A stretch of 40,368 nt of DNA, taken from DASZGI01 sp035938995. GTDB taxonomy: Bacteria; Actinomycetota; Actinomycetes; Streptomycetales; Catenulisporaceae. The stretch is from positions 1 to 40,368 of the forward strand of contig NZ_DASZGI010000317.1 of NCBI RefSeq assembly GCF_035938995.1, read 5' to 3'. Below, in pieces: positions 33,897 to 40,368 of the stretch. Numbering within the stretch: the stretch's first letter is position 1; the number at the start of each line of letters is the position of its first letter. The notes beneath the pieces are model-generated. The model did no database searches, had not been told where the DNA came from, and worked only from the letters and a program-made list of their open reading frames with translations. The position numbers were made by a program, and so were the translations under genes.

Positions 33897-33898
33897 CC

Positions 33899-34678
33899 TC
33901 AGCCGGTCGGTGTCGACTCCGCCGGCGCGATCGGTTTCCAGGCCGGGTGCTTGGCGATGCGGTTGTCGCCCGAAGACGTGCCGTGCAGACGCCGGTTGAT
34001 CCAGGGCAGCACGTGCTCGCGGTAGTAGCGGGCGTCGGTGAGGAAACCCCGGGTGCTCGCGGCAGCTGGGGTAGCTGCCTCCGGTAGTGGTCCGAAGCCG
34101 AGCGTGTGCAGGACCAGGTGGGCGACGCGTTGGTGGCCGCGGCTGTTGAGATGGAGCCGGTCCGAGGTCCAGTAGCCCGGGTCGCGGATCTCCTGGTCGC
34201 CGAAGACGTTCACCAGCGTGACGGAGTGCTTAACGCACAGGTCAGCCAGCCCTGCGGTCAGGTGAGCGGCGCGGCGGTGCACGAATCGTCCCAAGGGCAA
34301 CTGCGCCGTCGGGTCCGCGCCGCTGAGCAGGACAATGCGCACGCCCGCCGCAACGCACCGGTGGATCGCGTGCTCGGTCAATTCCAGCAACCCGTCGAGG
34401 TGCACGCCCGGGCGCAGCATGTCGTTGCCGCCGCCGTTGAGAGTGAGCAGGTCGGGGGAGGGGTCCAGGGCCAGCGCGGCGTCGAGCTGGTCGGTGACGA
34501 TGGGCCGCAGCAGTCGTCCGCGGATCGCCAGGTTGGCGTACTCGAGCGGCTCACCGCGTTCGGCCAGCGCCGCACTGAGCCCGGCGGCCACCAGATCCGC
34601 CCACCCCCGCATGCCGCCGTCGGGCAGCACATCACCGACCCCCTCGGTGAAACTGTCGCCGATCGCCACGTACCGCAC
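33899..34678 (-). CDS. SGNH/GDSL-family hydrolase
   Basis: A 259-residue esterase/lipase-like enzyme. The SGNH blocks are clear: block I AIGDSFTEG (Ser9), block III LNGGGNDML (Asn85) and block V SDRLHLNSRGH (Asp173, His176); the block II glycine is likely in AIRGRLL. There is no signal peptide, so it should act in the cytoplasm. The GTG at 34678 is chosen because GGGAGGAT stands 8 nt upstream and because the GDS motif must be near the N-terminus; a longer frame adds 28 residues without similarity. Substrate unknown; this branch of the family often deacylates small or sugar esters. Confidence 0.9.
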   Translation of the reverse strand: MRYVAIGDSFTEGVGDVLPDGGMRGWADLVAAGLSAALAERGEPLEYANLAIRGRLLRPIVTDQLDAALALDPSPDLLTLNGGGNDMLRPGVHLDGLLELTEHAIHRCVAAGVRIVLLSGADPTAQLPLGRFVHRRAAHLTAGLADLCVKHSVTLVNVFGDQEIRDPGYWTSDRLHLNSRGHQRVAHLVLHTLGFGPLPEAATPAAASTRGFLTDARYYREHVLPWINRRLHGTSSGDNRIAKHPAWKPIAPAESTPTG

Positions 34679-34812
34679 GCCCGATCCTCCCTCGTCCCTC
34701 GCCGTTGCCGCTTCGAATTCTCCAATGAACCACCAGGCCCGGCCGAATCGCCTTTCGTTCACCGGGCGTCGACAGCGCCAGGACCAGGGACGACCGAGCG
34801 GAGACCAGGGAC

Positions 34813-34836
34813 CTCCCGGGCGCGAACCCCCGGGAG
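34813..34836. promoter_or_regulatory. Hairpin in divergent SGNH-VOC region
   Basis: CTCCCGGG and CCCGGGAG form an 8-bp stem with an 8-nt loop between the divergent SGNH and VOC genes. It may be an operator or leader structure. Confidence 0.35.
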
Positions 34837-34902
34837 TGCTTGCGAGAGTGCCCGTGTCGGCACGATCCGTGCCGTCCGCAGCGAGAACGAGGTGCCCCGG
34901 TC

Positions 34903-35346
34903 ATGGATGTCAAGCTCGAAGTCGTCGTCGTGCCCGTCTCCGACGTCGACAGGGCCAAGCGGTTCTACAAGGCGCTGGGCTGGCGCGAGGACGCCGACGT
35001 CATCGCCGACGGTGGCTTCCGCGTCGTGCAGCTGACCCCGCCCGGTTCGCAGTGCTCGATCATCTTCGGCTCCGGAGTGAGCTCGGCCGCGCCCGGCTCC
35101 GTACAGGGCCTGCACCTGACCGTCCCCGACATCGAGGCGGCCCGCGCCGAGCTCGTCTGGCGCGGCGCCGACGTCAGCGAGGTCTTCCACGACGCCGGGG
35201 GCGTATTCCACCACGCCGGCACCGAGGCGCGGGTGTCCGGGCGCGCCGCGGGGCGCCGCAGCTACGGATCCTTCGCGTCGTTCAGCGATCCGGACGGGAA
35301 CGGCTGGGTCCTCCAGGAGGTCACCACGCGGCTGCCGGGCCGGTGA
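34903..35346 (+). CDS. VOC-family (glyoxalase/bleomycin-resistance fold) protein
   Basis: A 147-residue protein of the vicinal-oxygen-chelate fold. It begins KLEVVVVPVSDVDRAKRFYKALGW, the standard first beta-alpha unit, and continues with GFRVVQLTPPGSQCSIIFG, a second half starting LHLTVPDIEAARAELVWRGADV, and ends with SFSDPDGNGWVLQEV. Metal-ligand candidates are His in GLHLTV and Glu in LQEV; no His is found at the usual first ligand site, so it may be a binding rather than metal-dependent member. The ATG at 34903 has a weak GAGG 12-15 nt upstream. It precedes the decayed hydrolase by 34 nt, and the two may once have been an operon. Confidence 0.87.
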   Translation: MDVKLEVVVVPVSDVDRAKRFYKALGWREDADVIADGGFRVVQLTPPGSQCSIIFGSGVSSAAPGSVQGLHLTVPDIEAARAELVWRGADVSEVFHDAGGVFHHAGTEARVSGRAAGRRSYGSFASFSDPDGNGWVLQEVTTRLPGR

Positions 35347-35380
35347 CGGGGGAAAACGGCACCGGACAAGGAGGAATGCG

Positions 35381-35718
35381 ATGCATGCCGGCCCCGACCG
35401 GCGACGTTTTCTAGGCATCGCGGCGTTGTGGCCGAACTGGGTCAAGGCACTGATATCGGTGACCGGCTACCTGATCACCAACCTGGCCGCGAACCTCAAG
35501 CCGCTCCGCCGACGGCGGAGAACGCCTGGTGGTATCAGTACTACTTCAGCACCGATCGCGGCGTGGCCGGCCTGACCGAATTCCGGCACGACCTCGCCGA
35601 GTTCGTCTGGCGATTCAACTCGCCGACATGGCGCTTCTCCGAGGACACCTTCAACCGGACCGTGGCGGCGTTGACCCACGGACGGAGCACCGCACCTCGA
35701 AGAACGATCATCACATAG
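35381..35718 (+). pseudogene. Frameshifted, truncated alpha/beta hydrolase
   Basis: ATG 35381 has an excellent AAGGAGG and opens a frame containing WVKALISVTGYLITNLAANL; the next frame continues with PPTAENAWWYQYYFSTDRGV, then FRHDLAEFVWRFNSPTWRF. Together these look like the cap region of an alpha/beta hydrolase in which the phrase WWYQ-[FY]-YF-x-T-[ED]-RG is typical. The switch near 35503-35508 is explained by loss of one C after AAGCCGCTC. The nucleophile elbow and the C-terminal His segment are absent, so the gene has also lost both ends. It was probably partner of the upstream VOC gene. Confidence 0.7.
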
Positions 35719-35724
35719 GCACCG

Positions 35725-35767
35725 CAAACGGTGTGGCCTCGACGTTTAGCCGGAGCCACACCGTTTG
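35725..35767. terminator. 13-bp perfect inverted repeat before the LuxR gene
   Basis: CAAACGGTGTGGC (35725-35737) pairs fully with GCCACACCGTTTG (35755-35767) around a 17-nt spacer. It follows the decayed hydrolase, so a terminator is likely. It also lies about 140 nt before the LuxR gene and might be an operator. Confidence 0.65.
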
Positions 35768-35909
35768 ATCACACCGAGTCAGGCGCCTCCTTGCCCGGCT
35801 GCGCCCCGCGTGAAAAGATCCCGTGAGCAATTGGGGTGCTTACTGTGGGGACGGTAGCCGCGTGCGTGTTCAACCTGATGAGCTCGCGTGGGTCAGGTAG
35901 CTCCTGACG

Positions 35910-38696
35910 ATGAGTGAGCCGCTGGGGCAGCCCGGCCGGACGATCGCGCTGGAGAACCGCCGCGACGAGCGCAGGGCGCTGGTCCGGCTTGTCAACACCC
36001 TGCGGGCCGGCGAGAGCCAGGCGTTGGTGCTGCGCGGCGACCCGGGCGTGGGCAAGACCGTGCTGCTCGACCACCTGGCCGAACTGGCCACGGGGTGCCG
36101 GGTCATGCGGGTGACCGGCGTGCAGTCGGAGATGGAGCTGGCGTTCGCCGGGCTGTATCAGCTGTGCGCGCCGATGCTGGACCGGTTGGACGGGCTCGCG
36201 GCGCCGCGGCGGGAGGCGCTGCGGGTTGCCTTCGGGCTGAGCGAAGGGCCAGTCCCGGACCGCTTCCTCATCGGGCTGGCCGTCCTCGGGCTGCTGTCCG
36301 AAGTGGCGACGGAGCGACCGCTGCTGAGCATCGTCGACGACCATCAGTGGCTTGACCAGGCCTCAGCACAGGCGCTGGGTTTCGCGGCGCGTCGGCTGCG
36401 GCTGCGGGTCGAGCCGGTGGGGCTGGTGTTCGGCACCCGCGTCGCCGACAAGGAACTCGAGGGCCTGCCCGAGCTCCTGGTGACCGGACTCCAAGACGCG
36501 GACGCGCGGGAATTATTGGACTCAGCGCTCAACGGACCGCTGGACTCCCGGGTCCGCGACCAGATCGTGGCCGAGACCCGCGGCAATCCGCTGGCCCTGC
36601 TCGAACTGCCGAAGGGTCTGACGCCCGCGCAACTGGCCGGCGGGTTCGGGCTGCCGGCGGCCACATCGCTGTCGGGCGTGATCGAGAAGAGCTTCCTGCG
36701 GCAGCTCGAGGGCCTGCCGCCGGAGACCCGGCGGCTGCTCCAACTGGCAGCGGCGGACCCGTCAGGTGACTCATCGCTGGTCCTGCGGGCGGCGGCGCGG
36801 CTGCACATCCCGTTGCACGCGGCGACCGCGGCCGCAGAGGCCGGCTTGGCGGACTTCGGCGCCCGGGTGCGGTTCCGGCACCCGCTGCTGCGGTCCGCGG
36901 CCTACCGGTCGGCCTCGGTTCACGACCGGCAGGCCGTCCACCTCGCGCTTGCCGAGGCCACGGACCCCGCAGCCGACCCCGACCGGCGGGCCTGGCACCG
37001 CGCCCAGGCCGCTTCCGGTCCGGACGAGGAGATCGCCGCCGACCTGGAGCGGTCCGCGGGCCGGGCCCGGGCGCGCGGCGGGTTCGCCGCAGCCGCGGCG
37101 TTCCTGCAGCGCGCGGCGCTGCTCAGCGTCGACCCGGTCCGACGCACCGAGCGGATCCTGGCGGCCGCGCAGTCCAATCTGGGGGCCGGCGCGTTCAGCA
37201 CGGTCCTGGACCTGCTGGCGACCGCGGAGGCCGGGCCGCTCGACGAGCTCCAAAGTACCCGGGTGGACCTGCTGCGCGCGCAGGTCGCGTTCGCCTCCGG
37301 GCCGGGGAGCGCCGCGGCGCCGCTGCTGCTGAATTCGGCCAGACGCCTGGAGGCCCTCGACCGCGACCTGGCCTGCGAGACCTACATCACCGCGTGGGGG
37401 GCCGCGCACTTCGCGGGCCGTCTGGCGACCGGCGCGAGCTTGCAAGAGGTCTCACTCGCCGCCCGCCGCCTCGCGCCGCCCGTGGCGGGGGAGAGCAAGG
37501 CCGATCTGATCCTCGACGCACTCACGCTGCTGGTCACGGAAGGCCCGTCGGTCGCAGCGCCGGTGCTGCGGAAGGCGTACAGCACCCTGACGCCCGCGGA
37601 CCTCACCCAGGAGGAGCTGCTGCGCTGGGGCTGGTTCATCCAGACGACCGCCACCCCGCTGTGGGAATTCGACGCCTGGCGGGAGGTGATCAGCGGGTCC
37701 GTCCAAGCGGCCCGCGACCTGGGCGCGCTCGACCAGCTGCCGATCCTGCTCAGCGCGCTGGGCACCGTCGACACGTGGGTCGGCGACTTCGAGGTGGCCG
37801 AGTCGCTGATCGCGGAGCACGACATGATCTGCGAGGCGACCGGCATCATCAGCGTGCACCCCATCACGATGCTGCTCGCGGCGGTGCGCGGCGACCGCGA
37901 CGTCGCGCTCCCGCTGATCGAGGCCGGCGTCGAGGTCGCCCGGGCCGGCGGCCAGGGGATCGTTCTCGCCTACACGAACTGGGTGTCCGCGATCCTCCAC
38001 CTCGGTCTCGGCCATTACGAGAGGGCGCTCGCGGAGGCTGTCGAGGCCAGCCTGGACACTCCCGGGCTGTTCGTCTCGCTGTGGGTCCTGCCCGAGCTGA
38101 TCGAAGCGGCGGTGCGCACCGGCGATCCGCAGCGGGCCCACGAGGCGCTGGTCCGGCTGGCGGTCTCGACGCAGGCCGCCGGCAACGACGTCGGGCTCGG
38201 CCTCGAGGCCCGGGCGCGCGCCCTGCTCGCCGAGGGCGACGAGGCCGAGCGCTGGTATCGCGAGGCGATCGAACGGCTCGGCCGCACCGCGCTGCGCCCC
38301 GACCTCGCCCGCGCCCACCTCGTCTACGGCGAGTGGCTGCGTCGCGAGAACCGGCGCGTCGATGCCAGAGCCGAACTGCGCACCGCTCACGAGATGCTGG
38401 CCGCGCTGGGCTGCGCCGGGTTCGCCGAACGGGCCCGCCGCGAACTGCTGGCCACCGGCGAGCGAGTCCGTAAGCGCACGGTGGAGGCGGACATCACCCT
38501 CACCGCCCAGGAAGCGGCCATCGTCCGGCTCGCCCGTGAGGGGCGCACCAATCCGGAGATCGGCGCCCAGCTGTTCATCAGCGCACGTACCGTCGAATGG
38601 CACCTACGCAAGGTGTTTGGAAAGCTCGGCATCACCTCGCGCCGCGAGCTGAACGCCGCGCTCGGGCGGATCGGGTACACCGACCCGACGGCGTAG
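35910..38696 (+). CDS. Large ATP-binding LuxR-family regulator (LAL type)
   Basis: A 928-residue transcriptional activator. The N-terminal AAA/NB domain has Walker A RGDPGVGKT (42-50) and Walker B LLSIVDDHQWLDQAS; the phrase FAGLYQLCAPMLDRL and the later FRHPLLRSAAYRSAS are typical of this actinobacterial family. A long helical TPR-like middle (about 350-860) may sense a signal. The C-terminal LuxR helix-turn-helix covers about 865-925: LTAQEAAIVRLAREGRTNPEIGAQLFISARTVEWHLRKVFGKLGI (given in part: ISARTVEWHLRKVFGKLG). ATG 35910 follows an in-frame stop four codons upstream, with AGGTAG 9 nt ahead. Members often activate specialised metabolite clusters; the target here is unknown, the downstream hydrolase being one candidate. 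Confidence 0.93.
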   Translation: MSEPLGQPGRTIALENRRDERRALVRLVNTLRAGESQALVLRGDPGVGKTVLLDHLAELATGCRVMRVTGVQSEMELAFAGLYQLCAPMLDRLDGLAAPRREALRVAFGLSEGPVPDRFLIGLAVLGLLSEVATERPLLSIVDDHQWLDQASAQALGFAARRLRLRVEPVGLVFGTRVADKELEGLPELLVTGLQDADARELLDSALNGPLDSRVRDQIVAETRGNPLALLELPKGLTPAQLAGGFGLPAATSLSGVIEKSFLRQLEGLPPETRRLLQLAAADPSGDSSLVLRAAARLHIPLHAATAAAEAGLADFGARVRFRHPLLRSAAYRSASVHDRQAVHLALAEATDPAADPDRRAWHRAQAASGPDEEIAADLERSAGRARARGGFAAAAAFLQRAALLSVDPVRRTERILAAAQSNLGAGAFSTVLDLLATAEAGPLDELQSTRVDLLRAQVAFASGPGSAAAPLLLNSARRLEALDRDLACETYITAWGAAHFAGRLATGASLQEVSLAARRLAPPVAGESKADLILDALTLLVTEGPSVAAPVLRKAYSTLTPADLTQEELLRWGWFIQTTATPLWEFDAWREVISGSVQAARDLGALDQLPILLSALGTVDTWVGDFEVAESLIAEHDMICEATGIISVHPITMLLAAVRGDRDVALPLIEAGVEVARAGGQGIVLAYTNWVSAILHLGLGHYERALAEAVEASLDTPGLFVSLWVLPELIEAAVRTGDPQRAHEALVRLAVSTQAAGNDVGLGLEARARALLAEGDEAERWYREAIERLGRTALRPDLARAHLVYGEWLRRENRRVDARAELRTAHEMLAALGCAGFAERARRELLATGERVRKRTVEADITLTAQEAAIVRLAREGRTNPEIGAQLFISARTVEWHLRKVFGKLGITSRRELNAALGRIGYTDPTA

Positions 38697-38998
38697 CGCG
38701 GAGGAATCAGGCACCAGGGCACGCGCCAGGGACGCTCCCTGGCGCCGCTGAACAGCCTGGCTGGAAATCGTTGACGCGGCTGGTCCCGCCGCACCGGGAC
38801 CGGCACCAAGGGTGACGTCTGCAATCAAGCAGAGTCCGTTCCGCTCGATCTTCACCCAGGACATCGACCGGCGTCGCATCGTGCGAGGCTGGTTCCGTCG
38901 ACTGATGAAAACGAATCCGGCTCCCGTTGGCCGATGAATATCGCGGGCATGAGCCGTCCAAGGTTGTGACGGAGCTTGGCTGATCACTGGAGGATTCG
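38697..38998. other. Intergenic region
   Basis: 302 nt between the LuxR regulator and the next hydrolase. It holds the terminator at 38723-38745 and, near the end, the GGAGGA ribosome site of the hydrolase (38989-38994). I see no gene in it. Confidence 0.55.
38723..38745 (+). terminator. Terminator hairpin after the LuxR gene
   Basis: GCGCCAGGGA and TCCCTGGCGC form a 10-bp perfect stem with a 3-nt loop CGC, 27 nt after the stop codon. Confidence 0.8.
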
Positions 38999-39826
38999 AT
39001 GACCTTGTCCATTGACAGCACTTCCGGCGCTCTCGCCGTTCCCGGCGCGCGCTTGTACTACGAGCTGCGCGGGCGCGGGCCGCTGCTGGCGATCGTCGGC
39101 GCACCGATGCACTCGGCGCCGTTCGCGCCGCTGGCAGACCTGCTGGCCTCAGACCACACCGTGCTGACCATGGACCCGCGCGGCCACTACGGCAGCGCGA
39201 TCGATGATCCGCAAGCCGACTCCACCCCGGAGTTGCGCGCCGACGACCTCGCACGCTTGATCCGCCATGTGGACGCCGGTCCCGCGACGGTGCTCGGCTC
39301 CTCCGGCGGCGCGGTGACAACCCTGGCGCTGCTCCAAGCGCACCCAGAGCTTGTGCAGATCGCCGTCGCCCACGAGCCGCCGCTCGGCCAGCTGCTCGAA
39401 GACCGAGAGCAGCAACTCGCGGCGAACGAGGACACGATCGCGACGTACGCGAACGGAGACACCATCGGCGCGGTGCGCAGCTTCCTGGCAGGCGCCGGTC
39501 TCGTGCTGCCCGAGGAGGTGTTCCGCAACATGTTCCTCCGCGAGAGGTCCCCGGAAGACGTTGCCAGCGAAAAGTACTTCTACCTGCACGAACTGCGCGG
39601 CACTGCCGGCTGGGTGCCCGACCTGGACGCGCTGCGCGCCGTGGCGGACAAGCTCGTCATCGGTATCGGCGAGACCTCGGCGGGGCAGTTCTGCGACCGC
39701 ACCTCGCGCGCCCTGGCCGCCGAGCTGAAGATCGAACCCGCCGTGTTCCCGGGAAGCCACGGCGGATTCGTCGAAAACCCGGCCGCGTTCGCCGACCGTC
39801 TCCGCGAGGTCATCGCCGATCGGTAG
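38999..39826 (+). CDS. Alpha/beta hydrolase
   Basis: A 275-residue cytoplasmic hydrolase of the classical fold. The oxyanion region is LLAIVGAPMHSAPF (HG replaced by G-A-P), MDPRGHYGSA marks the strand-4 turn, the nucleophile Ser102 lies in TVLGSSGGAVTTLAL (G-S-S-G-G), and the catalytic His is in FPGSHGGFVENPAAFA near the C-terminus. The ATG at 38999 has GGAGGA 5 nt upstream, a strong site. It lies downstream of the LuxR gene but behind a terminator, so it probably has its own promoter. The substrate is unknown; similar proteins are annotated as generic hydrolases or haloperoxidase-like. Confidence 0.92.
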   Translation: MTLSIDSTSGALAVPGARLYYELRGRGPLLAIVGAPMHSAPFAPLADLLASDHTVLTMDPRGHYGSAIDDPQADSTPELRADDLARLIRHVDAGPATVLGSSGGAVTTLALLQAHPELVQIAVAHEPPLGQLLEDREQQLAANEDTIATYANGDTIGAVRSFLAGAGLVLPEEVFRNMFLRERSPEDVASEKYFYLHELRGTAGWVPDLDALRAVADKLVIGIGETSAGQFCDRTSRALAAELKIEPAVFPGSHGGFVENPAAFADRLREVIADR

Positions 39827-39969
39827 CCCCTGGCACCCCAACCACGCCGTGCAGAGCTGAGGCTGGCTGACGGTTCATCGGATGTACCGCAGGCCCGGTC
39901 GGCTCCCGCCGGTCGCACAAATTCGGCCGGCGGTGCAGTCGATTCCACCTGAAGAGCGTCTGAAGAACC

Positions 39970-40368
39970 GTGATACTCAGCACTCCGCAGCCCTGGTCCC
40001 GCCGCCGTTTCCTGGGCGGGGCCGCGAGCCTGGCGACCCTGGGCTCCTCCGCCGCCGCGTGTCAGGGGGGCGACGCCTCGTCGTCGAACTCCCCGGCCGC
40101 GAACGCGGATCCGATCTCCGCGCAGAGCACCGCCGGTTCGCCGAGCGCGGTGGCCACGAGCGGCACGAGCGGCGTCGATGCCGAACTGATCAGCCAGCGC
40201 TACCAGGGGCTCAAGCCCTTCGCCGCACCGCCGGCCCCGCCCGCGGTCAAGCCGATCACCCTGAGCGCGGCGAACCCGCAGGTGTTCTCGCGCGTCCCGA
40301 TCAGCGACAACGTCGTGTTCGTCACCATCGACGACGGCATCGAGAAGGACCCCGCCTTCATCCAGATG
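39970..40368 (+). CDS. Tat-exported polysaccharide deacetylase-like lipoprotein (5' part only)
   Basis: The first 133 codons of an exported protein that runs off the window. GTG 39970 has GAAGAA just upstream. A Tat signal is plain (WSRRRFLGGAASLATLGSSA) followed by a Cys at residue 31 in SSAAACQGG that can act as a lipobox, so the product may be a membrane-anchored lipoprotein. A Ser/Ala-rich linker leads into FSRVPISDNVVFVTIDDGIEKDPAFIQ, the first strand of a NodB-type polysaccharide deacetylase with the paired metal-site aspartates in TIDDG. It should deacetylate a cell-wall or extracellular glycan; the catalytic remainder lies outside the window. Confidence 0.85.
   Translation, partial: MILSTPQPWSRRRFLGGAASLATLGSSAAACQGGDASSSNSPAANADPISAQSTAGSPSAVATSGTSGVDAELISQRYQGLKPFAAPPAPPAVKPITLSAANPQVFSRVPISDNVVFVTIDDGIEKDPAFIQM

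Larger units (their letters stand above)
33466..33898. other. Intergenic region with decayed gene fragment
   Basis: These 433 nt hold the promoter of the kinase, the methyltransferase remnant described separately, and a short direct repeat near 33867. No intact gene is supported. Confidence 0.55.

Noticed and set aside
1..40368. Mobile element or genomic-island ends (transposase, integrase, tRNA attachment site)
   Set aside because: No transposase or integrase sequence, no tRNA gene and no flanking direct repeats were found.

Overview
The window is about 70% G+C chromosomal DNA with strong GC-ending codon bias, GTG and TTG starts, GGAGG-type ribosome sites and many Tat/Sec-exported proteins. 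Family content (a Methyltransf_19/DUF574 methyltransferase, RHS plus LamG secreted proteins, DrrAB-type ABC exporter, large LuxR/AAA regulator, membrane Ser/Thr kinase) points to a filamentous actinobacterium of the Streptomyces/Catenulispora/Actinospica kind. The exact genus is inference. No rRNA, tRNA, CRISPR array, transposase or integrase was seen.

Left part (1-13.5 kb) is a series of regulator-target pairs and small operons. A truncated LysR gene faces an alpha/beta hydrolase across a perfect 21-bp palindrome. An MFS exporter and a MarR regulator diverge from an AT-rich promoter that contains a perfect 17-bp palindrome. On the minus strand follow an acyl-CoA ligase with an alpha-methylacyl-CoA-racemase-type CaiB/BaiF protein, a DrrA/DrrB-type ABC exporter, and a run of GNAT acetyltransferase, alpha/beta hydrolase, pentapeptide-DinB fusion and MarR. 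That MarR gene diverges from an exported TAP-like hydrolase; three copies of a 15-bp operator lie between them, and the hydrolase has lost its nucleophile serine.

Middle part (13.5-31.7 kb) is dominated by exported proteins: a GH71/99-like protein with a fascin-like beta-trefoil, a small secreted protein with a very strong terminator, a tightly packed three-gene cassette (HEYGH metallopeptidase, Cys-rich small protein, three-helix membrane protein), a methyltransferase, and a 10-kb pair encoding a 1272-residue DNRLRE/LamG protein and a 2131-residue RHS/YD-repeat protein, followed by an exported phosphoesterase. A short inverted fragment of the LamG gene lies just upstream of it.

Right part (31.7-40.4 kb) holds a receptor-type Ser/Thr kinase, an SGNH hydrolase, a VOC protein, two decayed gene fragments (a methyltransferase C-terminus and a frameshifted alpha/beta hydrolase), a 928-residue LuxR/AAA regulator, another alpha/beta hydrolase, and the start of a Tat-exported polysaccharide deacetylase-like lipoprotein cut by the window end. 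The best candidates for something undescribed are the peptidase/Cys-rich/membrane cassette, the LamG-RHS pair with its nested inverted repeat, and the MarR-controlled hydrolase without its serine. Short tandem duplications at the 3' ends of three minus-strand genes are an unusual small-scale feature.
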